Shown: positions 52,148 through 62,337, counted from the first letter of the stretch. The stretch is DNA of 64,000 nucleotides from Pontibacter lucknowensis (GCF_900156415.1 NZ_FTNM01000004.1:186001-250000), one strand, 5' to 3'. Translations and numbers: made by a program. The notes: a model not told the origin generated them from the sequence alone.

Positions 52148-52294
52148 TAGGGTGAAAATTAGTAGTAAAGGTAAATGTTTAATTGTCGCATATCAGGTAT
52201 AGCTATACCTAATGGTAAGAGTCGTTTTGGAGGCAAAGCGTTGCAAGCAGTGCAAAAATAATTGTTATAACTTAGCTGGTAAGGCGAGCAGGGC

Positions 52295-52870
52295 TTAAGG
52301 TGCGTAACGGGTAAAGGTGCGGCCATTAAAATAAGCCACCTGCAGAAAGCCAAACTCGCGATTGAACAGGATACGGCGCACGCCGGTAGCCGTACTATCC
52401 GGATTTGTCAGGTCGAACACATCCTGGTAAGTTACGCCGCCAACGGGAAGGGTGGCGTGGTCAGGCGTGTTTACATCCGGTATGCGAAGCTCGGCCCTGC
52501 CGGCTACTACCAGGCTCACACGGATAGAATCAGGCATGCGCACGGCTACTACTGTCAGAGCCGGAAAGCGGCGGTTGTTGTGCTGCATGACGCTGGTGCG
52601 GCGGGTATAGTACTGCTCAATGCACACATCGGCCGGGCCAAATCCGTCGCCAGGTATAGGGTCGGAGTTAACCCGTGTGTTCAGAAACACGCGAATTGTA
52701 TCCGGTGTGTTACTGTCAACCATGAGGAGGCTGTCCCGGGCATTGTACACGGTCCAGCTGCTATCGCCATTTTCAAACTGCGCTACTGTTGTCTCGCAGT
52801 CGTTGCAGGAGCTAAGCCAGAGAGAGGCGCCGAACAAGGACAGGTATAGTAGTAAGCGAATTGACTTCAT
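52295..52870 (-). CDS. Lipoprotein, paralogue B of a tandem pair
   Basis: A 191-residue lipoprotein; the signal peptide LLLYLSLFGASLWLSSC ends in a lipobox. Mature segments (NDCETTVAQFENGDSSWTVYNARD, NREFGFLQVAYFNGRTF) match those of the neighbour at 51566 in order and spacing. The pair is separated by 147 nt without a terminator, so each may have its own promoter. Function unknown. Confidence 0.7.
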   Translation of the reverse strand: MKSIRLLLYLSLFGASLWLSSCNDCETTVAQFENGDSSWTVYNARDSLLMVDSNTPDTIRVFLNTRVNSDPIPGDGFGPADVCIEQYYTRRTSVMQHNNRRFPALTVVAVRMPDSIRVSLVVAGRAELRIPDVNTPDHATLPVGGVTYQDVFDLTNPDSTATGVRRILFNREFGFLQVAYFNGRTFTRYAP

Positions 52871-52958
52871 AGGTTCATTGGCTATACTGCAAATTAACGA
52901 ACTTAATCTGTTTGATAGTCTATAAAACGCAGATTAGTGAATGGGGATGGGCAAAAAT

Positions 52959-52990
52959 GAAAGCAGCCGGGCAAATACCCGGCTGCTTTC
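52959..52990 (-). terminator. Terminator downstream of the small membrane-protein gene
   Basis: GAAAGCAGCCGGG and CCCGGCTGCTTTC pair around CAAATA. The T tract is weak; orientation is inferred from the upstream gene at 53014. Confidence 0.75.
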
Positions 52991-53013
52991 CAAGTTAAAT
53001 CACATTTAAAATA

Positions 53014-53253
53014 TTATTCCTGAACCCTTACCCATACAGGCTCCGGTTTGAGAGCTGGTCTGAACACCAGCCAAAGTATTACACCCAGCAGGGTACCCGT
53101 CATGAAAGCCGGAACTACTACCAGCCATCCCATCACACCGCGGCTTTCCGCATCATGGTAGGTCCATACCAGCATAAAAATCACCAGGAAAGAGTAAACG
53201 GCAAAGGTTAAGAAAAAGAGTAAACTAGCTATATCAGGCAAAAACGTTTCCAT
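53014..53253 (-). CDS. Small two-helix membrane protein (PLD-nuclease N-terminal-like)
   Basis: A 79-residue protein from ATG 53253 (METFLPDIASLLFFL); upstream codons to 53274 are not conserved-looking. Two membrane helices (about 7-30 and 42-65) are joined by VWTYHDAESRGVMGWL, which resembles the short PLDc_N/YxaH-type membrane hairpin domain. Charged C-terminal tail. Function unknown. Confidence 0.65.
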   Translation of the reverse strand: METFLPDIASLLFFLTFAVYSFLVIFMLVWTYHDAESRGVMGWLVVVPAFMTGTLLGVILWLVFRPALKPEPVWVRVQE

Positions 53254-53415
53254 TATCAAAGATTTAAGTATCACATAAAGAGGAACATAGCCCCTACATT
53301 ATTTTAAACCTGAAAAGCTATGGATTTGTTTATAACTATTCTAATACAATGATATGAATATGGGTGATATGGAAATGGTATATTGTATTTATTCTTGCGG
53401 TCAGGTATAAAAAGA

Positions 53416-53446
53416 GAAAAGCCACCCCCATAGAGGGATGGCTTTT
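53416..53446 (-). terminator. Terminator of the M36 peptidase gene
   Basis: AAAAGCCACCCCC pairs with AGGGATGGCTTTT (one G-U) around a short loop; T tract on the minus strand. Confidence 0.8.
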
Positions 53447-53463
53447 GCTCGGGGTTTATAAAG

Positions 53464-56400
53464 TTATTTTCTGATGATCACCTTGTGGGTACTGCTCTTG
53501 TCACCACTCTGAACCGTGAAATAATAGATGCCATTTGTCAGATCCTCCAGCGGTATAGTTGCTCCGCTTCCTGCGTCTTCAGCTGAAATCTCGTGTTGTG
53601 CCACCTGCTGCCCTAAGGCATTGGCAACCGTGATCAGCACAGGGCCTATTGCATTCTCGGCCAGTTTCAGACTGATTCTATTCTGGGCTGGGTTCGGGAA
53701 CAGGATCTCCCGTGTTTCGGCAGCTTTGGCTGTGAGCACACTGCTCTGCGACAGACTGCCTGCTTTAAGCACGAGCGTTTCGGTGGTCGCGTTGGCATCT
53801 CCTCCGAATCGGGAGGTAACGTAGGCGGTGCTGCTCACCACAGTCGGATTCGACACAATGTCCACGTCATCCACATACCAGCCGGTGGCGCCTGTGAGCA
53901 CGTCGGAGCCCATGCGGAAACGGATCAGTACGTTTTGTCCTTTGTAACTGCTCAGGTCCACAATGGTCTGGATGTATCCGTCGCTGTTGCCCGTAAAGGC
54001 TGGCCCGCTGATAGTAGAGGCGTTGAGCAACGGAATTTCCCCGTTATAGCCGTTCTGTATCATTTTGCTGCCGAGGTTGCTCCAGGTGAGGCCTCTGTTT
54101 GTGCTGATCTCAACTATACCACCGTCGAAGCCGTCTTCGGTTGCAAAACTATGCCAGAAGCGCAGCAGCGCATTTTCACCGACCGTTACCGGCTGCGCAG
54201 TGGTGAGGTACTGGTCGCTAAAGGCGTCCGGATCCACGGCAAACCAGGAGCTCGTGCCGCTATTCGGATTCTTCGTGCTTAGCTGCCAGTCACTCAGGCC
54301 AATACCGCGGGCTGTCTTCCACTTGCCAGTGCCGCTTTCCATGTCGTCGTGGAAGTACACGGTCGTGCCGGTGCCTTTGTTCACGCGTACCTTGAAGGTA
54401 CGCTCCAGGGTCTCGCCCTGCGCCATCTTCACCGATTTGAAAGTGACTACACCTTTTGTCAGCTTAGGAGCTTCTGTGCCTGACTCCTGTACAAACACAG
54501 TACCCTCTGGCAGCGGGTTAGTGATAGACACATTGTTTACAGAACCAGCTGTTTCATTTGTCACGGTGATCTTGTAGGTCAGTTCTTCGCCGTCAGTTAC
54601 CGGAGAAGGTGTGGCTTGCAGTTTTATGGCAAACTGAGGCTCGCAAGACGGTGGCATGTCAAAAGCCTCGGTACCGTCGGTGAGGTCGTTGTTGCTGCCC
54701 TGGGTGGCGCTGTAGCCGAGGCCGCGCTTGGCGAAAGCACGCCAGATGTGGCACTGATTGGCGCCGCCGTTGTTGATGCGGTCAGCTGCCAGGATGGCGT
54801 CACGGGCATCGATGAAACCGGGGCTGCAAGGTTGCAGTTTCAGGCCGTCCATGACCAGCTGCAGGGCAATGTTGTTACCGCCTTTGCCATTGTGCAGGTC
54901 TGGGTCGTAGCCATATTCCTCGATCAGGTTCCAGGTCATATCCCAAAGCATCGTCGCCCAAATGAAGCCCACACCGTGCGGCACAGAGATCTCCGGGTTG
55001 GCGATCATCTTATAGGTATAAGGGTTGATGCCCATGTCGGTGCTGTAAGGGGCGGGGCGGATACCATTTCCATCGGTCCCCTCTGAGAGCACATAGGTGC
55101 CGATGCCTCGACGCTGCGTACCGGTGTCACCATCCCGCATGGTCATGATCAGTCCAAAGAAGTCGCTCCAGCCTTCGCCGCCCTGTTCAGCACCTGACAG
55201 ACACTGCGTGCTCGGGCCACCGGTGAGGCGGGTAGAGATGCCGTGGCCATACTCGTGGGCGATGATGCCGTTGTCGAGGTCACCGTCACGCATCGGAGGT
55301 ACGCCGCCTTCCAGTCGCAGGGCGCCGGTCAGGCCTTGGGCCAGGGCAGTTTTCAGTTTATCGCCGTCAGCTTTGCTGATCATGATAGCAGGTATGAGTA
55401 CAAGCGCACCAGTTTCATCACCGCCCATCGACATGGCCGGACCGTCTATGTTGTTCACAACGATAACTCCCGTGGCTCCCGAAGCCTGTGCATTGAGCGC
55501 CTTGGAGATGAAAGAACAGTCGCCGCGGTCTACTATGGCAATATTACCAGTGATTTCCGCCTGGTTGTTGAATGGCAAAGGAACAGAGCCAGCCGGCAGC
55601 TCAGGAGCACCGTTGCAGCCATTTGCCGGGTCAGCCATCACAATCTTGCCGGATACGCCCTTTTCATCAATCGCCGGACCAAAGGCCGCCTGCACCCCGG
55701 TATAAGAGCCCGCAACTGAGGAAGGGGCTGTGATATGGAGCAGTTTGGCAGGTACGGAAGAAGTCCACAAGTACATCTGCATGCGGCCAGGAACGCCGTC
55801 CTGCAGCGTCAGGAAATTGGCGTTGTTAGTACCGCCGCCATCCTGTGCCTCCGCCATCACGGCGTCAAGCCCAGCGCCTTCACCTGTGAAGTTCTTTTGC
55901 TGAAAGTTGCCGCTGGCCTCGTCAAAACCATAGAGGTAAAAAAGGTCATGGATGATGTTGTTCCAGTAAAACAGATTAGTAGTGGCTGCCTTTACATAGG
56001 TGTCCGGCTCTTTGGAGAGGTCCAGCGGAAAGTCGAAGTTGAGGTCGAAGCCACCGTCCGGACTGGTACCGGCATTGGCGCCGAGGCGGTCTTCGTAGGC
56101 GTGCACGTTGTTGCCTTTCGTGATGGTGTATGTCAGCAGGCCGTCGTTGTGCCAGCCAAGCGGAGACGCAAGCGGATTTTCCTTGCCCGTTACCAGGGTT
56201 CTGTCGCCGTGGCTTGGTGTCTCGAAGGGTGCATCGTATATGCGATAGGTACCGCTGGAGGCAACTGCCGCTGCTGCCACACTACGTGGAGCAAAAGCCT
56301 GGGTATAGAAGTCCTGCTGTGCTTTCAGGCGTTCCGCTTTCGTCGCCACGCGACCTTGTCTGTTCTGCTGCACAATGGCCATTTTCTGATGCGGGTCATC

Positions 56401-57090
56401 GGTTACCACAGGCAGACCCCAATTATCGTGGATAACCAGGTCCTGCTGTTTCAGCACCTGCCCGGTGGCAGCGTCAATGCGCATGTTCCAGTAGTGCTGG
56501 GCATCTGTGTTGTAGATGTCCACTTCCCAGGCCAGGCGCACATCGCCGTTCGGCATCGGCTGGTATACCAGTTTGGCAGGTATGGGCTCCAGCGAAATGC
56601 CTCCATCGGTCAGCACCACGGCCTTGGCGGCGGCAGGCAGCTTCTGTGTAGGAGCCTTTCGTTCTTTAAGTTTAATGGTTTGCTTGGGTGTGAGCTTGAG
56701 AGCCGCTGCTGCTGCATTGGCGGCCCGTTCAGGAGATAGGGCTGCTGCATTTCCTTTGATGGCACCGCGCAGATTCGGTATAAAGCGGTTGCCCATGTTG
56801 ATCACATTGCCCTCACGGTCGATGTTGATATTGATATTTGCATCCACCACCTCTATGCCCTGATGACGCTGGCGGAGGTAAATGTGCGTGATGCCGTTGT
56901 GCTTGGACGTATACTGGTCGGTTACTACATAGTCGGAGAGGTCGGCGGCATTGAGCTTGTAGTCCGCTTTGGTCTGGTCGATGTGCCGCAGGGCGACGTC
57001 GAGGGGAGACTGGGCACGTACATTGCCCGAAGCCAATAACAGAATCAATCCCAACAGGTACAGGGGATTGCACGTTAATTTTAGTTTCAT
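53464..57090 (-). CDS. Secreted M36 (fungalysin) metallopeptidase with PA domain and T9SS sorting signal
   Basis: A 1208-residue protein from ATG 57090, which opens MKLKLTCNPLYLLGLILLLASG, a signal peptide; the upstream 54 codons of the frame are spurious. An FTP-like propeptide (about 30-230) is followed by the M36 catalytic domain with HEYGHGIS near 613 in IIAHEYGHGISTRL. A PA domain (GNIAIVDRGDCSFISKALNA) is inserted before it. A DUF11-like repeat (TYKITVTNETAGSVNN) and a jelly-roll-type region follow. The C-terminus ILFPNPAQNRISL...GIYYFTV...KVIIRK is a type A T9SS sorting domain. It is probably an exported or cell-surface peptidase that feeds on protein. Confidence 0.94.
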   Translation of the reverse strand: MKLKLTCNPLYLLGLILLLASGNVRAQSPLDVALRHIDQTKADYKLNAADLSDYVVTDQYTSKHNGITHIYLRQRHQGIEVVDANININIDREGNVINMGNRFIPNLRGAIKGNAAALSPERAANAAAAALKLTPKQTIKLKERKAPTQKLPAAAKAVVLTDGGISLEPIPAKLVYQPMPNGDVRLAWEVDIYNTDAQHYWNMRIDAATGQVLKQQDLVIHDNWGLPVVTDDPHQKMAIVQQNRQGRVATKAERLKAQQDFYTQAFAPRSVAAAAVASSGTYRIYDAPFETPSHGDRTLVTGKENPLASPLGWHNDGLLTYTITKGNNVHAYEDRLGANAGTSPDGGFDLNFDFPLDLSKEPDTYVKAATTNLFYWNNIIHDLFYLYGFDEASGNFQQKNFTGEGAGLDAVMAEAQDGGGTNNANFLTLQDGVPGRMQMYLWTSSVPAKLLHITAPSSVAGSYTGVQAAFGPAIDEKGVSGKIVMADPANGCNGAPELPAGSVPLPFNNQAEITGNIAIVDRGDCSFISKALNAQASGATGVIVVNNIDGPAMSMGGDETGALVLIPAIMISKADGDKLKTALAQGLTGALRLEGGVPPMRDGDLDNGIIAHEYGHGISTRLTGGPSTQCLSGAEQGGEGWSDFFGLIMTMRDGDTGTQRRGIGTYVLSEGTDGNGIRPAPYSTDMGINPYTYKMIANPEISVPHGVGFIWATMLWDMTWNLIEEYGYDPDLHNGKGGNNIALQLVMDGLKLQPCSPGFIDARDAILAADRINNGGANQCHIWRAFAKRGLGYSATQGSNNDLTDGTEAFDMPPSCEPQFAIKLQATPSPVTDGEELTYKITVTNETAGSVNNVSITNPLPEGTVFVQESGTEAPKLTKGVVTFKSVKMAQGETLERTFKVRVNKGTGTTVYFHDDMESGTGKWKTARGIGLSDWQLSTKNPNSGTSSWFAVDPDAFSDQYLTTAQPVTVGENALLRFWHSFATEDGFDGGIVEISTNRGLTWSNLGSKMIQNGYNGEIPLLNASTISGPAFTGNSDGYIQTIVDLSSYKGQNVLIRFRMGSDVLTGATGWYVDDVDIVSNPTVVSSTAYVTSRFGGDANATTETLVLKAGSLSQSSVLTAKAAETREILFPNPAQNRISLKLAENAIGPVLITVANALGQQVAQHEISAEDAGSGATIPLEDLTNGIYYFTVQSGDKSSTHKVIIRK

Positions 57091-57597
57091 AGAGGAGAGT
57101 TTAGAATTAGAAATGCTACATAAGGTATTTTTTACTAGGTGTTGTAGATCAGATGCTGGTATCGTGCTTTGTATTATATAAGTATGGGTGACCTGTCCGG
57201 AGCAGGAAGGCACCAGAAGGTATTTTCCTGCTTTTCGCTGACATTGATGCATTTACGATGCCGGATACTATCTGGATTTGTGCGTCATAACATCGTTGTA
57301 CAGCTGATTGCATGCCTTTTTGCACCTTTTGGGGATTCTGTCTGGAGAGTTTGAGAGACAGTATGGAACTGACAGTTCTGAAAGTGTTTTGAATGTTATG
57401 AAGGGCAAAAGTGAAGGAATAAGAAGTCGGGAGGGGATAACCTTACAAAGGTATTACGGCTAAGTATTGTATTATTTTATATTGCCGGATTGGGTATAAA
57501 AAATATGAAATAGGATATAATCTATCTATAAACTGCTGCTATAAAACTGAAATATTGGACTAAAATTCTTTGAAAGAAATTTAAACATTTTTGCAAA
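57091..57597. other. Intergenic region upstream of the M36 peptidase gene
   Basis: About 500 nt without a credible gene. The minus-strand frame upstream of 57090 stays open to 57252 but lacks signal or domain features. AT-rich from about 57440 to 57597. No clear TANNTTTG on the minus strand and no strong hairpin; the AGGTATA motif is absent. Confidence 0.55.
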
Positions 57598-58956
57598 CTA
57601 GTTGTTGCGTCCGTCATTTGGCTGATAACTGCGCATTATTTTTTCCATAATCTCCGTCAGATAGCTTCCGCTTTGGGGACCGTAAAAGTTCATGGAGCGG
57701 GTTTCGTATTTCTTTAAATGGTAATGCCGGTCAGGTGTTATATAGCCGATGTACCCGCCATTGAACCCGGTCACGACCACAGGCCGACCTTGCTGCTCCA
57801 GTTCAGGTATAAGCTCACCCGAATAGTCAGCCGGCACACCAAGCAGCACAACTTCGCCCAGCTGCATACTATTAATATAGGTGGGGTATTTGCCGAACAA
57901 CCCATTAAACAGGAAAGGAGCAAACCGGTAGTTGGTGTTAAGGCGCCACTGTGGCCTGGGCAGCAGGAGGGGGTGTCTTCCATAACCGAGCGGGACAGTG
58001 GATTTAAGCTCAACTGCCGGCAGCTTCTCCATTATGGCAACTGCCAGCTGCTGTCCGACGGCGGCTGTGCTCTCATAGGTGTCGCCGTGGGGTGCCACTA
58101 CGGCCTGACTGCCAACCGCACCCGCTGCAAAAGCAGCAAAGTCCACACTTTTTTCCAGTTGGTCTACCAACTCTCCCGGATAGTCTCGTGAAAGCACTGG
58201 GTCCATAGAGGGCAGGATGGTGGGGTGCGCTGCGAAAGTGGCCAGCACGGCTGTTTTACCGGAAGTTTGCTCTATTTTGAAAAAACGAATGGTCGTGTCT
58301 CTCCCCGCCAGAGAGCCAGTCAGGCGGTTGCGAACCAGATGAGGGGCATAGGCAATGCCGTAGCCGATTTGGGCGGGTTGCTTGTTCTGTCTGGCCAGTT
58401 GTATGCTCTGCACTATATGGGCGGTCGTCTGCTGCACCAATTGCCTGCTATACCTGCCAGCCATTAGTCTACCCACCAGTTTCTGTCCCCAGCCTCCGAA
58501 ACTGGTATGCGTATGGGTGGCGCTCAGGTATACCTGTCCGGGGCTGAGTCCCAGCGCGGCATACTCCTTCTCCAACGCGTCAGCCACCGTCATCGGGGCA
58601 ATGAGCATATCCAGGGCCACAAAAATGACCTCTGCACTCCCGTTGTCAAACGCAAAGGTGCGAACCCACACCGAATCGTGCACTGTGCTATACCTGAGCC
58701 CTTTGCGTTTACCGTAGCCAGCCAGTGGACTGCCCACAGGAGGGGTGATATTCACTTTGGCCCAGCCCGCCTGCAGCGAGTCACCCTCCCTGGCAACCGG
58801 AGGCTGTTCATCAAGCGCCTGCAAGGTATGGCGGTAGTAATCGGTCTTTGCGTAGGGGGTATGGTCAATGCGCTGCACCACACAGCTCTGCATCGAGCAA
58901 AGCAGCAGGCTGAGCAGCGCAAACAAGCTGATCGTATCGTGTTTCAGGAATCTCAA
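57598..58956 (-). CDS. Neutral/alkaline ceramidase N-terminal-domain lipoprotein
   Basis: A 452-residue protein. A lipoprotein signal ends LLCSMQSC (Cys25). AGWAKVNITPPVGSPLAGYGKR near residue 64 and YLSATHTHTSFGGW near 144 (zinc His) match the neutral ceramidase N-terminal domain. AHPTILPSMDPVLSRDYPGEL then DGR-type motifs follow. The C-terminal ceramidase domain found in true ceramidases is missing. Relatives cleave N-acyl bonds of ceramide or act as alkaline amidases. Here the substrate is unknown. Confidence 0.85.
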   Translation of the reverse strand: MRFLKHDTISLFALLSLLLCSMQSCVVQRIDHTPYAKTDYYRHTLQALDEQPPVAREGDSLQAGWAKVNITPPVGSPLAGYGKRKGLRYSTVHDSVWVRTFAFDNGSAEVIFVALDMLIAPMTVADALEKEYAALGLSPGQVYLSATHTHTSFGGWGQKLVGRLMAGRYSRQLVQQTTAHIVQSIQLARQNKQPAQIGYGIAYAPHLVRNRLTGSLAGRDTTIRFFKIEQTSGKTAVLATFAAHPTILPSMDPVLSRDYPGELVDQLEKSVDFAAFAAGAVGSQAVVAPHGDTYESTAAVGQQLAVAIMEKLPAVELKSTVPLGYGRHPLLLPRPQWRLNTNYRFAPFLFNGLFGKYPTYINSMQLGEVVLLGVPADYSGELIPELEQQGRPVVVTGFNGGYIGYITPDRHYHLKKYETRSMNFYGPQSGSYLTEIMEKIMRSYQPNDGRNN

Positions 58957-59058
58957 GCTTACGAAGGTATAAAAATATTAAGCAAACAGTGCGACAGCCT
59001 TTTAAGAGCAGCGGTTAATTTACAGGCCTGAGATGTTTCGCTTTCTGGCAATATCGTT

Positions 59059-59066
59059 TAAATTTG
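59059..59066 (+). promoter_or_regulatory. TANNTTTG promoter element upstream of tex
   Basis: TAAATTTG matches the -7 consensus; TTTCG 18 nt upstream could be a weak -33. The leader would be about 125 nt. Confidence 0.4.
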
Positions 59067-59195
59067 ACGTTCCTTAAGCAAGAAGGTATACCCCGAAACA
59101 GGGGAAAATGTGCGGGCGAATCATGCAGGGCTTAGTTTATACCTTTCGCTGCGCTTTTCCCGCCTGAAAGTTTAGATTACTCTTTACCCAAATAC

Positions 59196-61448
59196 ATGGA
59201 ATTAAACGTTGACCATTTAATCAAGATTGCCACCGAGCTCTCCATCACCATCAAGCAGGTGGAAGCCACGGCAACCTTGCTCGATGAAGGTGCCACGGTA
59301 CCTTTCATCTCCCGTTACCGAAAAGAGGCCACCGGCTCGCTTGACGAAGTGCAGGTAGCTGCCGTGCGCGACCGCCTGGAGCAGTTGCGCGAGCTCGACA
59401 AGCGCCGCGAAAGCATCCTGAAATCCATACGCGACCAGGAGAAGCTCACGCCGGAGCTGGAGGCGCAGATCATGGCTGCCGAAACCATGGCCGTGCTCGA
59501 GGACATCTACCTGCCCTACAAGCCGAAACGCCGCACCCGTGCCACCATCGCCCGTGAAAAAGGACTGGAGCCGCTGGCACAGCGCATTTTTGAACAGGAG
59601 AACATCGATGTGGCTGCGGAAGCTGCCAACTTCATCTCAGAAGAAAAAGAGGTGAAAGACGCCGAAGAGGCATTGGCCGGCGCCCGCGACATCATGGCAG
59701 AGTGGATGAACGAGAATGCCGAGGCCCGTGCCACCATGCGCCAACTTTTTGAGAAGAAGGGCACCTTCAAGAGCCGCGTGATGATGGGCAAGGAAGAGGA
59801 AGGCCAGAAGTTCAAGGACTATTTCGAGTGGGAAGAGCCGATCGAGAAAGCGCCTTCGCACCGCATCCTGGCCATGCGCCGCGGCGAAACCGAAATGGTA
59901 CTGTTGCTAAGTGCGCAACCAGACGAAGAAGAAGCACTTGACAAACTCGAGCGCATGTTCGTGAAAGGCAACAATGCCGCTTCGGAGCAGGTGAAGCTGG
60001 CCGCCAAGGATTGCTACAAACGCATGCTCAAGTTAAGCATGGAAACCGAAGTGCGTCTATCGTCGAAAAAGCGTGCTGACGAAGAGGCGATCCGCGTGTT
60101 TGCCGATAACCTGCGCCAACTGTTGCTTTCATCGCCGCTTGGTCAGAAAACCGTACTGGCGCTCGACCCGGGTTTTAGAACCGGTGTGAAGTCAGTGGTA
60201 CTCGACAAGCAGGGCAAGCTGTTGCACAACGAAACGATCTACCCGCACACGGGACAGCACAAGGAAAGTGAAGCGGCACAGGCCGTTAGGTATATGGTCA
60301 CCCGATTTGAGGTAGAGGCCGTTGCCATTGGTAACGGTACCGCCAGCCGCGAGACGGAGGCTTTTGTGAAGAGCCTGAAGCTGCCGGCTTCAGTACAGGT
60401 GGTGATGGTGAATGAAAGCGGTGCCTCCATCTATTCTGCCTCAGACGTAGCCCGTGAAGAATTCCCGGATCAGGATGTGACCGTACGCGGTGCCGTTTCT
60501 ATTGGTCGTCGTTTGATGGACCCACTGGCTGAACTGGTGAAGATCGATCCGAAGTCGATCGGCGTTGGCCAGTACCAGCACGATGTGGACCAGACCGCTC
60601 TGAAGCACTCGCTGGATGACGTAGTGATGAGCTGCGTGAACGCCGTGGGCGTGGAAGTGAACACTGCCAGCAAGCAACTACTGACGTATGTTTCCGGTTT
60701 AGGCCCTTCTCTGGCGCAGAACATCGTGGAATACAGAAACCAAAACGGACCATTCCGTACGCGTACTGAACTCAAGAAAGTACCGCGTCTGGGCGATAAG
60801 GCTTTTGAGCAGGCGGCGGGTTTCTTAAGAATCCGTGATGCTAAAAATCCACTGGACGCCTCTGCTGTTCACCCGGAAAGCTACCCGATTGTGGAGCAGA
60901 TGGCAAAGGACCTGGGTGTGACCGTGCAGGACCTGATGCAAAAAGAAGAGCTGCGCAAGCAGATCAACCTGAAAAACTACGTAACCGACACAGTTGGTCT
61001 GCCAACGCTGCAGGACATCCTGAGCGAACTGGCCAAGCCTGGCCGTGACCCGCGCCAGACCTTTGAGGCATTCAGCTTCACAGAAGGCGTGAACGAGATG
61101 AAAGACCTGCGTGAAGGCATGAAGCTACCTGGTCTTGTGACAAACATCACGGCTTTCGGCGCCTTTGTGGACATAGGAGTGCACCAGGATGGACTCGTGC
61201 ACGTGAGCCACCTGTCGGACCGCTTCGTGAGCAACCCGCATGATGTGGTGAAGGTGGGGCAGAAGGTAGATGTGACCGTACTGGAGGTGGATGTGCCGCG
61301 CAAGCGCATCTCCCTGAGCATGAAAGGCGATCCGGCTGCAGCCCGCCCAGCAGGCGGTGGCGGCAAAAAAGGTGGTGCTAAGCGCGAAGAGGAGCCAGCC
61401 AATGATTTTGCGGCAAAGCTGGCCATGCTGAAAGGCAAATTTAAATAA
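59196..61448 (+). CDS. tex: Tex-family RNA-binding S1 protein
   Basis: A 750-residue protein of normal Tex length. The N-terminal Tex domain (TVPFISRYRKEATGSLDEVQ near 33), a YqgF-like core (LALDPGFRTGVKSVVLD near 325), helix-hairpin-helix repeats (CVNAVGVEVNTASKQLLTYVSGLG near 480) and a C-terminal S1 domain (about 640-715; LPGLVTNITAFGAFVDIGVHQDGLVH) are all in order. A charged tail follows. Tex binds nucleic acids and influences transcription; it is nearly universal. No AGGTATA/TATACCT motif occurs within this gene. Confidence 0.96.
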   Translation: MELNVDHLIKIATELSITIKQVEATATLLDEGATVPFISRYRKEATGSLDEVQVAAVRDRLEQLRELDKRRESILKSIRDQEKLTPELEAQIMAAETMAVLEDIYLPYKPKRRTRATIAREKGLEPLAQRIFEQENIDVAAEAANFISEEKEVKDAEEALAGARDIMAEWMNENAEARATMRQLFEKKGTFKSRVMMGKEEEGQKFKDYFEWEEPIEKAPSHRILAMRRGETEMVLLLSAQPDEEEALDKLERMFVKGNNAASEQVKLAAKDCYKRMLKLSMETEVRLSSKKRADEEAIRVFADNLRQLLLSSPLGQKTVLALDPGFRTGVKSVVLDKQGKLLHNETIYPHTGQHKESEAAQAVRYMVTRFEVEAVAIGNGTASRETEAFVKSLKLPASVQVVMVNESGASIYSASDVAREEFPDQDVTVRGAVSIGRRLMDPLAELVKIDPKSIGVGQYQHDVDQTALKHSLDDVVMSCVNAVGVEVNTASKQLLTYVSGLGPSLAQNIVEYRNQNGPFRTRTELKKVPRLGDKAFEQAAGFLRIRDAKNPLDASAVHPESYPIVEQMAKDLGVTVQDLMQKEELRKQINLKNYVTDTVGLPTLQDILSELAKPGRDPRQTFEAFSFTEGVNEMKDLREGMKLPGLVTNITAFGAFVDIGVHQDGLVHVSHLSDRFVSNPHDVVKVGQKVDVTVLEVDVPRKRISLSMKGDPAAARPAGGGGKKGGAKREEEPANDFAAKLAMLKGKFK

Positions 61449-61487
61449 GCCATACCTGAACTAAGTATTGAAATTGAGTATAGAGGT

Positions 61488-61522
61488 AGCCCCAGCGATC
61501 AGCCGGGGCTACTTTTTTTTAT
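61488..61522 (+). terminator. Terminator of tex
   Basis: GTAGCCCC and GGGGCTAC form the stem, followed by TTTTTTTT. Confidence 0.9.
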
Positions 61523-61673
61523 GATCCATTCTATTTCCTATCATTTGAAAGTCAGGGGAAAAGGACAGAGAGGAGAGAGTTCAGAAGAAATGATTTTATA
61601 TAGGTCTAGCTGTATATTTTGAAACATGAATATTTATAATGTGATTTGCGCATATTTTAAACCAACGTTTTTT

Positions 61674-62315
61674 ATGAAAATCAAATTTTTACTCACGCTG
61701 CTGTTTGCTGTAGGTATGGCATTTACATCAATGGCACAATCTGTTTCTTTCGGTCCTCGTGTAGGTGCCACCTTCTCAAAAATCAGCTTGTCAGATGGAG
61801 ATGGGAACGAACTGGAGGATGAACTGAAGTACACGCCAGGTTTGCAGGTAGGTGTAGTTGCTAATTTTAATGTAAGCGAGTTGCTGTCCATTCAGCCAGA
61901 ACTTCTTTTTGTTCAGAAAGGCTACAAACTTGGCGACAGTGATACCCACATTAAGGGTACCAGTAACTATATAGAGGTGCCTGTTTTAGCTAAGATTACA
62001 TTTGGCTCTGAACAAGTAAAAGGCTTTGTAACAGGTGGACCAACTGTAGGCTATCTAGCCAGCGGCAAAATGTCGATGAAGTATGACGGTACAAAGGCAA
62101 GTGATAGCTACGAGTTTGAGGACGAAGACAACAGAATGGAACTGGGCGCAAGCTTTGGCGTGGGCTTAGGCTACAATCTGGGTGCGGGAGCCCTTAACCT
62201 GGACGTACGCTACGGATTGGGTCTGACCAGCCTGTATGAAGTAGAATCCGGCGAAAGCAAATCCAGAAACCGTGTGCTGGGTGTTTCTGTAGCTTATCTT
62301 TTCGGAGGTAAATAA
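61674..62315 (+). CDS. PorT-type outer-membrane beta-barrel protein
   Basis: A 213-residue protein from ATG 61674 (MKIKFLLTLLFAVGMAFTSMAQ), a clean signal peptide; the frame from 61626 is an extension. The strands SVSFGPRVGATFSKISL, LLSIQPELLFVQKGYKL, NYIEVPVLAKITFG, LNLDVRYGLGLTSLYE and VLGVSVAYLFGGK follow the PorT-like OMP pattern. Function unknown. It has its own terminator and is monocistronic. Confidence 0.9.
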   Translation: MKIKFLLTLLFAVGMAFTSMAQSVSFGPRVGATFSKISLSDGDGNELEDELKYTPGLQVGVVANFNVSELLSIQPELLFVQKGYKLGDSDTHIKGTSNYIEVPVLAKITFGSEQVKGFVTGGPTVGYLASGKMSMKYDGTKASDSYEFEDEDNRMELGASFGVGLGYNLGAGALNLDVRYGLGLTSLYEVESGESKSRNRVLGVSVAYLFGGK

Positions 62316-62337
62316 GCTGAAATAAGTTTAGAGCAAA

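Noticed and set aside
55735..56739. 334-codon open frame opposite the M36 peptidase gene
   Set aside because: Antisense shadow of the propeptide and catalytic region; no protein-like features.
57091..57252. Longer N-terminus for the M36 peptidase
   Set aside because: The Met at 57090 opens a clean signal peptide; the 54 codons upstream are not signal-like and would bury it.
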